DNA of 64,000 nt from Nostoc sp. CMAA1605 (GCF_021596505.1 NZ_PJIZ01000020.1:19757-83756), one strand, 5' to 3'. Numbered from the stretch's first letter, positions 30,620 to 41,102 are shown. Numbers and translations: made by a program. Notes: generated by a model from the letters alone, not told the origin.

Positions 30620-31192
30620 ATGTATCTTGATAATAAAAATGAGGAATTTGCTGAACCTAACAAAGCTTTGTTTCTAGATAGAGACGGAGTGTTAATAGAT
30701 TATATTCCATACCTAAGCCACCCACATCAAGTTAATATTCCGTTGAATGCAGGTAAAGTTTTTAGGAAATGGCAAGACTCAGGATATTTATTAATAGTTA
30801 TTACAAATCAATCCGGTATTGCCAGAGGGTATTTTACTGCAAATGATGTCGAGGAAGTTCATGCCAAAATACGCCAAGAATATAAGAAAATAGGTGTATA
30901 TTTTGAAGATATCTTCATCTGTCCTCACCAACCCTCAGATAACTGTCAATGCCGTAAACCTTCACCATATATGTTGCGACAAGCTTCAGAACAGTATTTC
31001 ATAGAACTTTCACATTCATATTTCATTGGTGATGCAATCAGTGATGTAGAGTGCGCCATTAATGCTGGTTGTAATCCAATTTTTTTACTAACTAATAGGA
31101 CTTTAGTAGATGCTAAAAACTTAGCCCAAAAGTACCCATCTGTTTACATGATTAAAGAATTGAGTGAAACCATTAAACTCATTGAATGTTAA
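30620..31192 (+). CDS. gmhB: HAD-IIIA phosphatase, D,D-heptose 1,7-bisphosphate phosphatase-like
   Basis: ALFLDRDGVLIDYIPYLSHP, ITNQSGIARGYF, zinc loop CPHQPSDNCQCRKP. Confidence 0.85.
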   Translation: MYLDNKNEEFAEPNKALFLDRDGVLIDYIPYLSHPHQVNIPLNAGKVFRKWQDSGYLLIVITNQSGIARGYFTANDVEEVHAKIRQEYKKIGVYFEDIFICPHQPSDNCQCRKPSPYMLRQASEQYFIELSHSYFIGDAISDVECAINAGCNPIFLLTNRTLVDAKNLAQKYPSVYMIKELSETIKLIEC

Positions 31193-31210
31193 CCTGTTGT
31201 TCAGCAGTTT

Positions 31211-32398
31211 ATGAATCACAACAATATGGAGCAAAGTCCAATATTGATTTCTTTAATTCCTAATCTTATGGGAGGAGAGGGACACATAATTCCATATCAT
31301 ACTTCTGTGAGTAAAGCCGCAAAAATTTTAGGTTGGCAGCATCTGGTTATACTGCCACCAGACTTAAAATTCAGTAATTTACCAGCTAACTGGTATGCTT
31401 GCCTTAGTAGTGAAAACTTGGAAGCAAAAATTCATCCATTTATCAGAATATTGAAGTTTATAGATATTTTAAAATTCAGTCTTTCTATTGCTAAAAAACT
31501 ACGACAGTATGTTTTAATTACCCCCAGACCTTCTATCATTTTTCTAGAAAGATTTATCCACGTACAACTTTTGGCATTACTGATAGCTATTTATCTAATA
31601 CCTACAAATAATTTATCAGTATGGTTACTTTACCGTAGAGACATACATAAAGATAAAACCGCTTGGATTTATAAAAGTTTAAATCAAGCGATTAAGCTAA
31701 AATTAAACCCTGGAAAATTTAAAATACTAACCGATAGTGAAATTTTAGCCAATTCAATATCAAATTACTTTCAGGATTCTGTAAATGTAATGCCCATACC
31801 ACACACAGAATTTATTGATATTGAAGATACCCGTAACCAAGATGATGAAATAGTTTGTTGGTGGGCTGGCACTCCCCGGTTAGAAAAGGGATGGGAAATA
31901 GTTAAATCCTTAGTTAATTGTACTACTGATGGAGCAGATAAAATATGTGTTGTTGCTGCCCAAAGTTCTCAACTCATATCTAATACTGGTGGTGTTAGAA
32001 TTAACCTGATTGCAGATAGTTTGAGTAACTTAGAATATTTGGAATGGCTTAAAAAATCGGACATTATGTTACTGCCATATGATGCGAATGCTTATAAAGA
32101 ACGCACATCTGGTATTTTTACAGAATGTATCATGGCGGGTAAAATTCCCGTTGTCACTGCTGGAACTTGGATGGCAAAAGAACTTTCAAAATATCAGGCT
32201 CAGGAATTGATTATAGATGATTGGAGTCAACCCAAAATGATTACCAATAAAATTCTTCAATTTGCTAACTCTGTAGAATTGAAAGCGAAAATTACAGAAA
32301 TTCAGAAAAGTTATCGAAAATTCCATACTGTTGAGAGTTATGCTGTGGAAATAAAGAAATTATTTGATGCCTCAGATCATGCTGAAGATATCAATTGA
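31211..32398 (+). CDS. Probable glycosyltransferase
   Basis: 395 aa; WWAGTPRLEKGWEIV..., C-terminal DIMLLPYDANAYKERTSGIFTECIMAGKIPVVTAG. Confidence 0.7.
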   Translation: MNHNNMEQSPILISLIPNLMGGEGHIIPYHTSVSKAAKILGWQHLVILPPDLKFSNLPANWYACLSSENLEAKIHPFIRILKFIDILKFSLSIAKKLRQYVLITPRPSIIFLERFIHVQLLALLIAIYLIPTNNLSVWLLYRRDIHKDKTAWIYKSLNQAIKLKLNPGKFKILTDSEILANSISNYFQDSVNVMPIPHTEFIDIEDTRNQDDEIVCWWAGTPRLEKGWEIVKSLVNCTTDGADKICVVAAQSSQLISNTGGVRINLIADSLSNLEYLEWLKKSDIMLLPYDANAYKERTSGIFTECIMAGKIPVVTAGTWMAKELSKYQAQELIIDDWSQPKMITNKILQFANSVELKAKITEIQKSYRKFHTVESYAVEIKKLFDASDHAEDIN

Positions 32399-33539
32399 TG
32401 CAACACCTTTAACATCTCAACCCAGTGGTATCGGATTATATGTTTATAATTTGATTAATTCGCTAGATTCACTCCAAAAAAATGAAAACTTTGAACTGAG
32501 AGTAGTACGTCAAACTAGATTAAAAAATTGGTTACAGTTTAAATTAAATGAACCAAACTTTCGTAGTTTAAATACTCCCATCCATACGTTACCCATTCCA
32601 GTTAGTATTACTAATATACTATCAAAAATTCCTAATCCAATTCTTCCTTATTACGAAGGATGCTTTGGTTTATCTGATATTGTTCACGGCACAGATTATT
32701 TTGTATATCCTTGTGCTAAAAGCATTAATTTCATGACGATTTGTGACTTAACATTTATTAAATACCCCTATTTTGCTAGTCAAATAGTTAAAACATATAC
32801 AAATCGTATTAAGCAATGTCTCAAATGGACTGATGCAATTATTACAATCTCAGAAACTTCTAAACAAGATATTATTCAATATTTAAATATTAAACCAGAA
32901 AAAATTTTTGTAACACCTTTAGCTAGTCGCTATAATTCTGATTATTTTGAGCAAAAAAATATTCTAAATTTGTTAGGGCAGCAGGTTATTTACGATTTTT
33001 CTAAACCGTATCTACTGTTTGTGAGTACCATAGAGCCAAGAAAAAATATCAACACTATAATTACCGCATTTAATATACTAAAACAGCAGCATAAAATCGA
33101 GCATCACTTAATCATGATTGGCAAGAAGGGGTGGATTTATGAACCCATATTTGCAGCTATTGCAAGTTCTCCTTGGAAAGATGAAATACATCATCTTGAT
33201 TACTTATCTGATGAATTAGTGGCATTATTTTACTCAAAAGCAGATGTTTTCGTATATCCATCTCACTATGAAGGATTTGGTTTACCTGTTTTGGAGGCAA
33301 TGACTTTAGGCGCACCGGTTGTCAGCTCTAATACCTCCTCTATTCCAGAAGTAGCGGGAGATGCTGCTATTTTGATTGATCCTGAAGACCCTATGCAACT
33401 AGCTGAAAGTATATTAAAAGTAATTAGCGATCGCCAGTTGCGAAAAGATTTAATTGCTAGAGGTAAGGCTAGAGCAAAGTTATTTTCTTGGGAACGAACA
33501 GCAAAAGCCACATTAAATGCTTATAGAACAATTATTTGA
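32379..33539 (+). CDS. Glycosyltransferase family 4
   Basis: LLFVSTIEPRKNINTIITAF, VFVYPSHYEGFGLPVLEAMTLGAPVVSSNTSSIPEV; overlaps previous ORF. Confidence 0.9.
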   Translation: MLKISIDATPLTSQPSGIGLYVYNLINSLDSLQKNENFELRVVRQTRLKNWLQFKLNEPNFRSLNTPIHTLPIPVSITNILSKIPNPILPYYEGCFGLSDIVHGTDYFVYPCAKSINFMTICDLTFIKYPYFASQIVKTYTNRIKQCLKWTDAIITISETSKQDIIQYLNIKPEKIFVTPLASRYNSDYFEQKNILNLLGQQVIYDFSKPYLLFVSTIEPRKNINTIITAFNILKQQHKIEHHLIMIGKKGWIYEPIFAAIASSPWKDEIHHLDYLSDELVALFYSKADVFVYPSHYEGFGLPVLEAMTLGAPVVSSNTSSIPEVAGDAAILIDPEDPMQLAESILKVISDRQLRKDLIARGKARAKLFSWERTAKATLNAYRTII

Positions 33540-33689
33540 TCTGTTCAGACTCTTGATCTTAACCGTAAAACCTGCCATATCCGTCCAACACCCTTTATAG
33601 CAAAATTAATATAGCAAAAGCAACTTTTTTACATAATAGTCCCGTATTTGCGATCGCCGATAATCAACCTAGACAAACCCAAGAGTATT

Positions 33690-34042
33690 ATCTTAGTTGA
33701 CTTTTTTGCATTGGTATGATTAAAAATTTAATAATTCCTGACAAATCATTTCTAGGAATTAACCGACAAGTTAACTGGTAGTGCAGATTTCATACATGAC
33801 AATACCTTGAAGCAAGACTTCATAAATTTTGCTGATATTGAGTTTGACAGTAAGAAATATACTTGTAGTCGTAGTCTCATGCTGCAATGTACTCTCTAAT
33901 ACTGTAGAATGCGCCTTATAGACTGAACTGTTTGTAGTGTTTGGTGCTACGGATGACGTTTCAATTCAAAAAAGTTTAACTTGGCTAGAAGTACCTCGCT
34001 ACTGTGAGTTACTGTAAGTATTGATCATACAAAATCTCAAAG
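33690..34042 (+). pseudogene. Diverged duplicate of the 16250-16614 leader plus first ~34 codons of wzm, frameshifted
   Basis: Direct alignment by eye: ttaataattcctgacaaatcatttctaggaattaaccgacaagttaactggt and ATGACG(-)TTTCAATTCAAAAAAGTTTAACTTGGCTAGAAGTACCTCGCTACTGTGAGTTACTGTAA versus the wzm start. Confidence 0.85.
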
Positions 34043-34076
34043 TTTTTAAATAAAAATTTCATAACAGGAAATAATC

Positions 34077-35267
34077 ATGGATTACGCAAAGGTACTAGAA
34101 CGAATGAAAGAAGTTTATTGGCAATCATCAAGAACTGATAATCCCAAAAATCAGCACAACTCACAAACAGCCATAGACACAGGAGCATTAAATGACAATC
34201 TGGACATAAAAACAAATAAAAACTACATACAAATCAACAGTAACTACTCAGTGGAAATAGATGGTAACTACTTACTATTTTTTAATGATATCTACACCAA
34301 CATATTCAGTAAAATTCTCAAGAAAATACTTAAGAAAATAGCATGGCCAATTTTAAAAAGACAGGTTTATTTTAATTCTGTAATTAGGCAAGTTATATAT
34401 AATTTAATACATAAAAATCATGAGCAATCTTTAATGACTGGAGAATTAAATGACAAGATAGTTGAACTAGAAAAAAAAATAGACCAATTATCTCAACTTC
34501 AACAGGGAATAGGAAAAACATCTATTGAAATGCAAGCTGATAATATTATTACTAATAACTTTGCCTCTACAGAAGAAGCCAAAATAAAAAGTGGATTGTG
34601 GTTTAACGAACCAATAATTGTTGGCTATCGCGAAACCGGAGAAGCTTTTTGGGCTGGTACTAACGAAAGAATATTGGAGAGAGTTTTTGTATTACAATCT
34701 CTATCTCGGCTATATGATTCTAATGAAGTCAAAATTTTAGATGTTGGCTCTGCTGAAAGTTTAATTTCTTATGAGTTAGCTACGCTTAATTACTCTGTGA
34801 CAGCAATTGATATTCGTCCTACAGCTTTATTTCATCCTAATTTGCAATTTATTAAAAGCGATATATGTAAACCCGTAATTCCACCAGCTAGCTTTGATTG
34901 TGTAATTGCTTTGTCTACTCTCGAACATATCGGCTTAGGATGGTATGGAGATGAACAAGGAGAAAGTTATGATATAGAGGCTGTTAAACAAATTAACTTA
35001 CTTTTAAAACCCGAAGGTAAATTTATTCTCACAGTTCCCTATGGTAAAAAGGCTGTAACACCAGTACATCGCATTTACGATAAAGCATCACTCCAAACAT
35101 TAACTCAAGACTTTACCGTAATGCAAACATCTTACGGATTACGCAAGGATGACTTCACTTGGGTGATCACCGAAAATGAGTTAGAAGCTTCAGTCCAAGA
35201 ACATAATCCGGAGAATTACCTTCCTGGCGCAGTCGCTATGTTGGTATGTAAAAAAAATAAGTTTTGA
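34077..35267 (+). CDS. Class I SAM-dependent methyltransferase
   Basis: VKILDVGSAESLISYELATLNYSVTAIDIRP, FDCVIALSTLEHIGLGWYGDEQGESYD. Confidence 0.8.
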   Translation: MDYAKVLERMKEVYWQSSRTDNPKNQHNSQTAIDTGALNDNLDIKTNKNYIQINSNYSVEIDGNYLLFFNDIYTNIFSKILKKILKKIAWPILKRQVYFNSVIRQVIYNLIHKNHEQSLMTGELNDKIVELEKKIDQLSQLQQGIGKTSIEMQADNIITNNFASTEEAKIKSGLWFNEPIIVGYRETGEAFWAGTNERILERVFVLQSLSRLYDSNEVKILDVGSAESLISYELATLNYSVTAIDIRPTALFHPNLQFIKSDICKPVIPPASFDCVIALSTLEHIGLGWYGDEQGESYDIEAVKQINLLLKPEGKFILTVPYGKKAVTPVHRIYDKASLQTLTQDFTVMQTSYGLRKDDFTWVITENELEASVQEHNPENYLPGAVAMLVCKKNKF

Positions 35268-35295
35268 TTTTTTTGAAAGTGGGAATTAATAAACA

Positions 35296-37842
35296 ATGAA
35301 AGTAGCAATTGATATTCAAGCTTTACAAACAAAAGATTCACGAAATAGAGGAATTGGACGTTATACACAATCAGTTCTCGAATCTTTATTCAATCAACAC
35401 AATTCTCCTATTTTTGAACTATATGCTAACGCTACACTGTCAGAACCATCTTTAAACAGGAATTTGTTTCCTTATAATTCTATCAACTATCCATATATTG
35501 GTAGCTGCAAGACGAATGATTTATTGTTAAAAACAACTTTAACATCATCAGACGCTGATATTGTATTGATCCCTAGTCCTATGGAGGGATTGGAATGTAC
35601 GATACCTAACTATACCAATTTTTCCAAAAAAATATTTGTAATTTGTTATGATTTAATTCCATTTATATTTTCAGATAGATATTTGAATGATGAAAATGTA
35701 CGATCTCTGTATATGAAGAGATTAAAAAATGTACAGAATGCAGATTTCATATTTTCAATTTCTGAATCGACTCGACAGGATTTAATCAAACATTTAAATA
35801 TAGAACCTGATAAGGTTTTAAATGTTTCAGGCGGAGTTTCTTCATTCTTTACACCAATCTCAATTAGTGAACACTCGTCTTGGTTGAAAACTTTCGGTCA
35901 TCAGTTTGGTATTCACAAAAAGTTCATTCTTTACACAGGCGGTGAAGATTGGCGTAAGAATATTGAAGGACTCGTTACCGCATTTTCTAAACTGCCCAAG
36001 CATCTCCGTGAAGACTATCAACTAGTAATTGCTTGTAAAGTTTCCAATTTATTCGCCACAGAAATTAGGAATTTAGCAGCAAGAGTAAAAATTTCCCAAT
36101 CACTAATTTTAACTAATTACATTACAGACGAAGAATTAAGAGCCTTGTATTCAACCTGCTCTTTATTTGTATTTCCTTCCTTTTATGAAGGATTTGGCTT
36201 ACCATTACTTGAAGCTATTTCCTGTGGCGCGCCTGCAATCGCTAGTAACAATTCATCTTTACCGGAGATTGTAGGGTCTTCTGAGCAACTGTTTGATCCT
36301 CACTCACCCCATGATATTGCTAGGAGTATGCAAACAGTTCTTTTAAATGAAGAATTTAGACTCAAAATAACAGAAAATGCTCTTTACCAAGCAGCACAGT
36401 TTTCTTGGCAGTCAGTTGCTCAAAAAATGCTTGATGTTTTCCAAGAGCATCAGCCGTTAAATAGGATCAGCATTTGTTTTAATCGAATCAAAACATCTGA
36501 GCAAAAGCCGCAAATAGCTTTTTTCAGTCCTTTTCCACCAGCTAAATCTGGTATTGCAGATTACAGTCAAGACTTAGTTCCTTCTTTACAGCAGTATTGT
36601 AACCTCGATTTGTATGAGGATGGTTATTTATTGGAGGCTGATGTAGTTAATCGAATACTTCCTCATACAAAGTTTGAAGCAAAATTAGAGTCTCAGGGAT
36701 ATGAAGGAATTATTTATCAAATAGGTAATAGCAGTTACCATTGTAATATGTTTTCTAAATTAATGAGGTATTCCGGTATTAGTGTTTTACATGACTATTA
36801 CTTGGGAGGACTCATCAACTATATGGATACTCAATGCCCAGAACTTGGGGTAAAACTATCTCAAGAATTAGAACACTGTTATGGAACAGATAAAGGGACA
36901 GAATTATTTAAATTAATTAAACGAGGAAAATTAAATATCCATAAAAAATTACCAGAAGAAAAAATATATCTAAATAGGCGAGTTTTCACTCGCTCTATAG
37001 GTGTAGTTTTACATAGTAAATGGGCTTGTAATCGTGCAATTAAAGAGTTTGAAGATGATAATCACAATATAATTCACATACCGCAATTAGTTCCTGAATT
37101 TGTATGTAATGAAGAATCGTTTACCCTAGAGTCTCAGTCATTAGGGATTCCTGATGATAGCTTCATAGTCGCTGCATTTGGATTTATTAGCTCGACAAAA
37201 CGTCCTTTAGAAATCCTCCATGCTTTTAAGAAATATATAACTAATCAACCGAAAGCATATTTAGTTTTTGTAGGCGGTACTGATTATGTTGGTTCAATCA
37301 ATATTGAGCGCGAAATTGAGAAACTAGGACTAGGAAATCAAGTCAAAATTACTGGCTACGTTAGTATGTCAGATTTTTATAGATATATAGAGATATCAGA
37401 TATTTGCCTTAATTTAAGATATCCATTTAATGGTGAAAGTTCTGCTTCGCTTTTAAGAATTCTGTCTGTTGGTAAGCCTACAGTTGTTACAGATATCGGT
37501 TCATTTGCCGATTTTCCTGATAATGTAGTGCATAAAATTCCTCAACCCCATCACAGCGATGAAGTGAATGAAATAGTCAAAGCATTAATTTTACTCACAG
37601 AAAATGAGGAATATAGACATTCTTTGAGTCACAATTCATCGGAATATATAGCTAAAGAACATTCGCCAGAAAGATGCGCTCGTTTATATTCTGATTTTAT
37701 TCAGCAAGTTATCAAATCACCCCAAGCAAAACAAAAATTGTTGACAGATTATGTAGGGCGAGAATTAGCTAAACTGGATACATCTATATCTAACTCAGTA
37801 TTGGCTTACTTTGTTAAAAATATCAGTGCTAACGATACGTAA
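35296..37842 (+). CDS. Tandem two-domain glycosyltransferase (GT4 + GT4-like)
   Basis: 848 aa; first domain FPSFYEGFGLPLLEAISCGAPAIASNNSSLPEI; second FFSPFPPAKSGIADYSQDLVPSL ... NLRYPFNGESSASLLRILSVGKPTVVTDIGSF. Confidence 0.85.
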   Translation: MKVAIDIQALQTKDSRNRGIGRYTQSVLESLFNQHNSPIFELYANATLSEPSLNRNLFPYNSINYPYIGSCKTNDLLLKTTLTSSDADIVLIPSPMEGLECTIPNYTNFSKKIFVICYDLIPFIFSDRYLNDENVRSLYMKRLKNVQNADFIFSISESTRQDLIKHLNIEPDKVLNVSGGVSSFFTPISISEHSSWLKTFGHQFGIHKKFILYTGGEDWRKNIEGLVTAFSKLPKHLREDYQLVIACKVSNLFATEIRNLAARVKISQSLILTNYITDEELRALYSTCSLFVFPSFYEGFGLPLLEAISCGAPAIASNNSSLPEIVGSSEQLFDPHSPHDIARSMQTVLLNEEFRLKITENALYQAAQFSWQSVAQKMLDVFQEHQPLNRISICFNRIKTSEQKPQIAFFSPFPPAKSGIADYSQDLVPSLQQYCNLDLYEDGYLLEADVVNRILPHTKFEAKLESQGYEGIIYQIGNSSYHCNMFSKLMRYSGISVLHDYYLGGLINYMDTQCPELGVKLSQELEHCYGTDKGTELFKLIKRGKLNIHKKLPEEKIYLNRRVFTRSIGVVLHSKWACNRAIKEFEDDNHNIIHIPQLVPEFVCNEESFTLESQSLGIPDDSFIVAAFGFISSTKRPLEILHAFKKYITNQPKAYLVFVGGTDYVGSINIEREIEKLGLGNQVKITGYVSMSDFYRYIEISDICLNLRYPFNGESSASLLRILSVGKPTVVTDIGSFADFPDNVVHKIPQPHHSDEVNEIVKALILLTENEEYRHSLSHNSSEYIAKEHSPERCARLYSDFIQQVIKSPQAKQKLLTDYVGRELAKLDTSISNSVLAYFVKNISANDT

Positions 37843-37948
37843 AAACAGGAGACAGAGATAGAGAATGAGTCCATGTTTCCCGTTAAACCAAAAATACAAC
37901 CTTCGTTCACCTTCCTAGTTATAGAAAACTTAACTATATTAATTATCA

Positions 37949-39235
37949 ATGAGAATATTCATAGATTGTACTCATACTGCCAAAAATAGGTATAAAAATA
38001 CAGGAATACATAGGGTAGTTCGTGAACTGACGACTGAGTTAACTGAGTTGAATCAGAACTATCAGAAGATAGAAATCATTCCTGTCATGTTTGATGGCAG
38101 ATTTATACAAAGGGTTGATTTTCTACAGCAACCAAGCCAGATTTCGTCTAGAAATAGTGGTTTATTACAATTATTAATCAATAACCAAGTAAGAACATTT
38201 CTGCTGAGACTAAAAAATAAGTTTGTCAGCTATTTTTCAGTAATATTATTCTATTTTTACTGGAATTACCAAAAATATAAACAACCTGGATTTCTAGAGT
38301 TTGATAGTAAAACAATATTACCAGGAGACATTTATGTAATAGCTGATGCCAACTGGGATTTACCTAAAACATACTATAATTTCTTAGAAATATTGAAACA
38401 TTATGGTGTTAATATTACGATAATCTGCTATGATTTAATACCTATAAAATTTCCTGTCTTTTGCTCTAGAAAATTTGCTACACATTTTACAAGTTTTTAT
38501 AAAAGCTATTCCAATTTGTTTGACCACGTTTTATGTATATCTAGAAATAGTGCGGAGGACTATAGAGATGCACAAAGACAAGGCATACTTGCTAGTAATA
38601 ATCCCAATTTAAAGATTGAAGTTTTTCGCTTGGGATGTAACTATTCTAATCATGACGAACCAAAAGATAGTAATCAAGTTAATCAATTCCAACATTTATT
38701 AAAAACCCGCTATATATTAGTCGTTGGTAGTATATTGCCACACAAAAATATTAAAACCATAATAGAAGCATTTGATTTATTAATTAACTCGAAGCAAGAA
38801 GAAATACATTTAGTATTTGCTGGGAATAAAGGATGGAATACAGAGGTTGATAATTTAATTGAATCTCATAAAATGTACGATAAACTTATACATATATTAG
38901 GTTCTGTAACTGATTTTGAACTAAATATTTTATACAAGAACTGTTATTGTTTAGTCCAAGCTTCTTTTTATGAAGGATTTGGATTACCAGTTGTAGAAGC
39001 ACTACAAAATGGTAAACCTGTGATTGCTAGTAACACTGGTTCTTTGCCTGAAGTTGGTGGAAGGTTTTGTATATATTTTAACCCGCACGACCATGTAGAA
39101 TTATACAGAGAGTTAGAAAAATTAATGAATTCGGATAGTTACTATAATCAATTAGTTACTCGTATTAGGGAAGAATATCAAATATTTACATGGCGAGAAT
39201 CTGCGGAAGAATTTTTATCTCATTTATTGACTTAA
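37949..39235 (+). CDS. Glycosyltransferase family 4
   Basis: VQASFYEGFGLPVVEALQNGKPVIASNTGSLPEVGG. Confidence 0.88.
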   Translation: MRIFIDCTHTAKNRYKNTGIHRVVRELTTELTELNQNYQKIEIIPVMFDGRFIQRVDFLQQPSQISSRNSGLLQLLINNQVRTFLLRLKNKFVSYFSVILFYFYWNYQKYKQPGFLEFDSKTILPGDIYVIADANWDLPKTYYNFLEILKHYGVNITIICYDLIPIKFPVFCSRKFATHFTSFYKSYSNLFDHVLCISRNSAEDYRDAQRQGILASNNPNLKIEVFRLGCNYSNHDEPKDSNQVNQFQHLLKTRYILVVGSILPHKNIKTIIEAFDLLINSKQEEIHLVFAGNKGWNTEVDNLIESHKMYDKLIHILGSVTDFELNILYKNCYCLVQASFYEGFGLPVVEALQNGKPVIASNTGSLPEVGGRFCIYFNPHDHVELYRELEKLMNSDSYYNQLVTRIREEYQIFTWRESAEEFLSHLLT

Positions 39236-39330
39236 ATATTCAATTAGAGCTTGCTGGAGACTACTAAAATCGTATCAAATACAAAAGTCATGAAAAGTTA
39301 AACTGTCAATTTATTAGTAAAGATGTTTTA

Positions 39331-40425
39331 ATGAATATAGAAAATGATTTTTTATCCAGTAGATTAATTATTAACTTATCTATCCTTTTATCTCAACCTA
39401 CAGGGATAAGTAACTATGCTCAAAATATTGTTCCTTATTTAAAACAGCTTAACCCTACTTTATTAACAGCTAATAGTTATCCTGAATTTAAATGCTATTC
39501 TGTACCCAATAATTTAACGCCTGCTCATGGTACTAAAGGACATTTTCGCCGCTTAATGTGGACACAATCCCAGTTACCAAAAATTTATCAAGAGTTAAAG
39601 TCTCATCTTTTATTCTCGCCTCTACCAGAAGCACCTATTTATAGCAACTGTCGGTTTGTTGTGATGTCTCATGACTTAATACCGTTGCGTTTTCCCAGGC
39701 GTTTTTCACCCTTGACACCCTATCACCGCTATTACGTTCCGCAGGTTCTCAAACAGGCGCAACATATTGTTTGTAACTCGCAAGCTACATCTGGTGATAT
39801 TGTCAACTTTTACCAAGTTCCAGCTAGTAAAATTACCTCTATTCCCTTAGCGTACGATCGCACCCATTTTCGTAGTCTCAATCTACCAACTAGCCACTAC
39901 TTTCTCTACATCGGTAGACAAGACCTTTACAAAAATCTACATCGCCTTATCACCGCCTTTGCTGCGCTACCCCACCATCACGACTATGAACTATGGCTAG
40001 CAGGCCCAACTGACAAGCGTTACACGCCACTGCTACAAAAGCAAACAGCAGAATTAGGGATAAATCATCGTGTCAAGTTCTTGAGTTATGTAGCTTACGA
40101 TGAATTACCTACCATTATTAATCAAGCGATCGCACTTGTGTTTCCCAGTCTGTGGGAAGGTTTTGGTTTCCCGGTTCTAGAAGCAATGGCTTGCGGTACA
40201 CCAGTAATTACATCAAATTTGTCATCTTTACCAGAAGTAGCTGGTGATGCAGCTATCTTAATTAATCCCTACAACACCGCCGAAATTACCGACGCAATGC
40301 AGATGCTAGCTAATGATATTCAATTGCGATCGCAACTTTCAACCCAAGGTTTAGTTCAAGCCAATCAATTTAGTTGGGAAAAAACCGGACTTGCTACTGT
40401 TGAAGTATTATCTCGTTATCTATAA
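39331..40425 (+). CDS. Glycosyltransferase family 4
   Basis: VFPSLWEGFGFPVLEAMACGTPVITSNLSSLPEVAGDAAILI. Confidence 0.9.
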   Translation: MNIENDFLSSRLIINLSILLSQPTGISNYAQNIVPYLKQLNPTLLTANSYPEFKCYSVPNNLTPAHGTKGHFRRLMWTQSQLPKIYQELKSHLLFSPLPEAPIYSNCRFVVMSHDLIPLRFPRRFSPLTPYHRYYVPQVLKQAQHIVCNSQATSGDIVNFYQVPASKITSIPLAYDRTHFRSLNLPTSHYFLYIGRQDLYKNLHRLITAFAALPHHHDYELWLAGPTDKRYTPLLQKQTAELGINHRVKFLSYVAYDELPTIINQAIALVFPSLWEGFGFPVLEAMACGTPVITSNLSSLPEVAGDAAILINPYNTAEITDAMQMLANDIQLRSQLSTQGLVQANQFSWEKTGLATVEVLSRYL

Positions 40426-40480
40426 ATTGGTTGCCGATGAGTGCAGTAAAATTAAATGTGTAGATACTCAAATCTAATCA

Positions 40481-40876
40481 ATGAATACATCAATAGCTCT
40501 GCCTAGTGGCAAAATCTTAAATATTTCCCGTTTTGTGGCTCTGCTTCCACCTAGTAATACTGATGATAGTAGTTATCAGTTGATATTAGAGGGATACTCT
40601 ACCCCCATTGACTTAGAATTATCAGATGTTGAAGTCTTAAAAAATAATTTGGAATTAAAGGAAAACACAATAGTCAATCGACATCACTCAGGATGGGATA
40701 AAGAAAAGCAATTGCAGAAAAACCAACGAGCTATGGAACTCTTAGCCAAATGTATTGAACAGCATAAACATATGTCTGATGCTGAATCATCACAGCGACA
40801 AGAATTTTTTGAAGAATTCAAAAAAATAGTTGATGCAGAAAGACCAGAAGGACAGAAGTTATATTCAGAATCATGA
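40481..40876 (+). CDS. Antitoxin-like protein preceding a PIN-domain remnant
   Basis: 131 aa; C-terminal DAERPEGQKLYSES like antitoxins partnered with PIN toxins; stop overlaps next ATG (ATGA). Confidence 0.55.
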   Translation: MNTSIALPSGKILNISRFVALLPPSNTDDSSYQLILEGYSTPIDLELSDVEVLKNNLELKENTIVNRHHSGWDKEKQLQKNQRAMELLAKCIEQHKHMSDAESSQRQEFFEEFKKIVDAERPEGQKLYSES

Positions 40877-41078
40877 TAGTTTTTATAGATTCAGATGCAC
40901 GTATTCAAGGTATCCCGACGGCAGATAACAAAAAGATATTGATATTATTATTTGTAGACACTGGCAAATGTTAGAAGAAGAATTTCCTGCTCGTTATATT
41001 GTCATTGCTACTACAAATGTCAAACATTTAAGCCGATTTAGCGAAGCTAAAACCTGGAGAGATATTACAATTAATTAA
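40873..41078 (+). pseudogene. Degraded PIN-domain (VapC-like) toxin
   Basis: MIVFIDS then IQGIPTADNKK, frameshift, then EEEFPARYIVIATTNVKHLSRFSEAKTWRDITIN*; middle of domain missing. Confidence 0.7.
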
Positions 41079-41102
41079 ATTATTCAAAAATAATCCAAAA
41101 AA

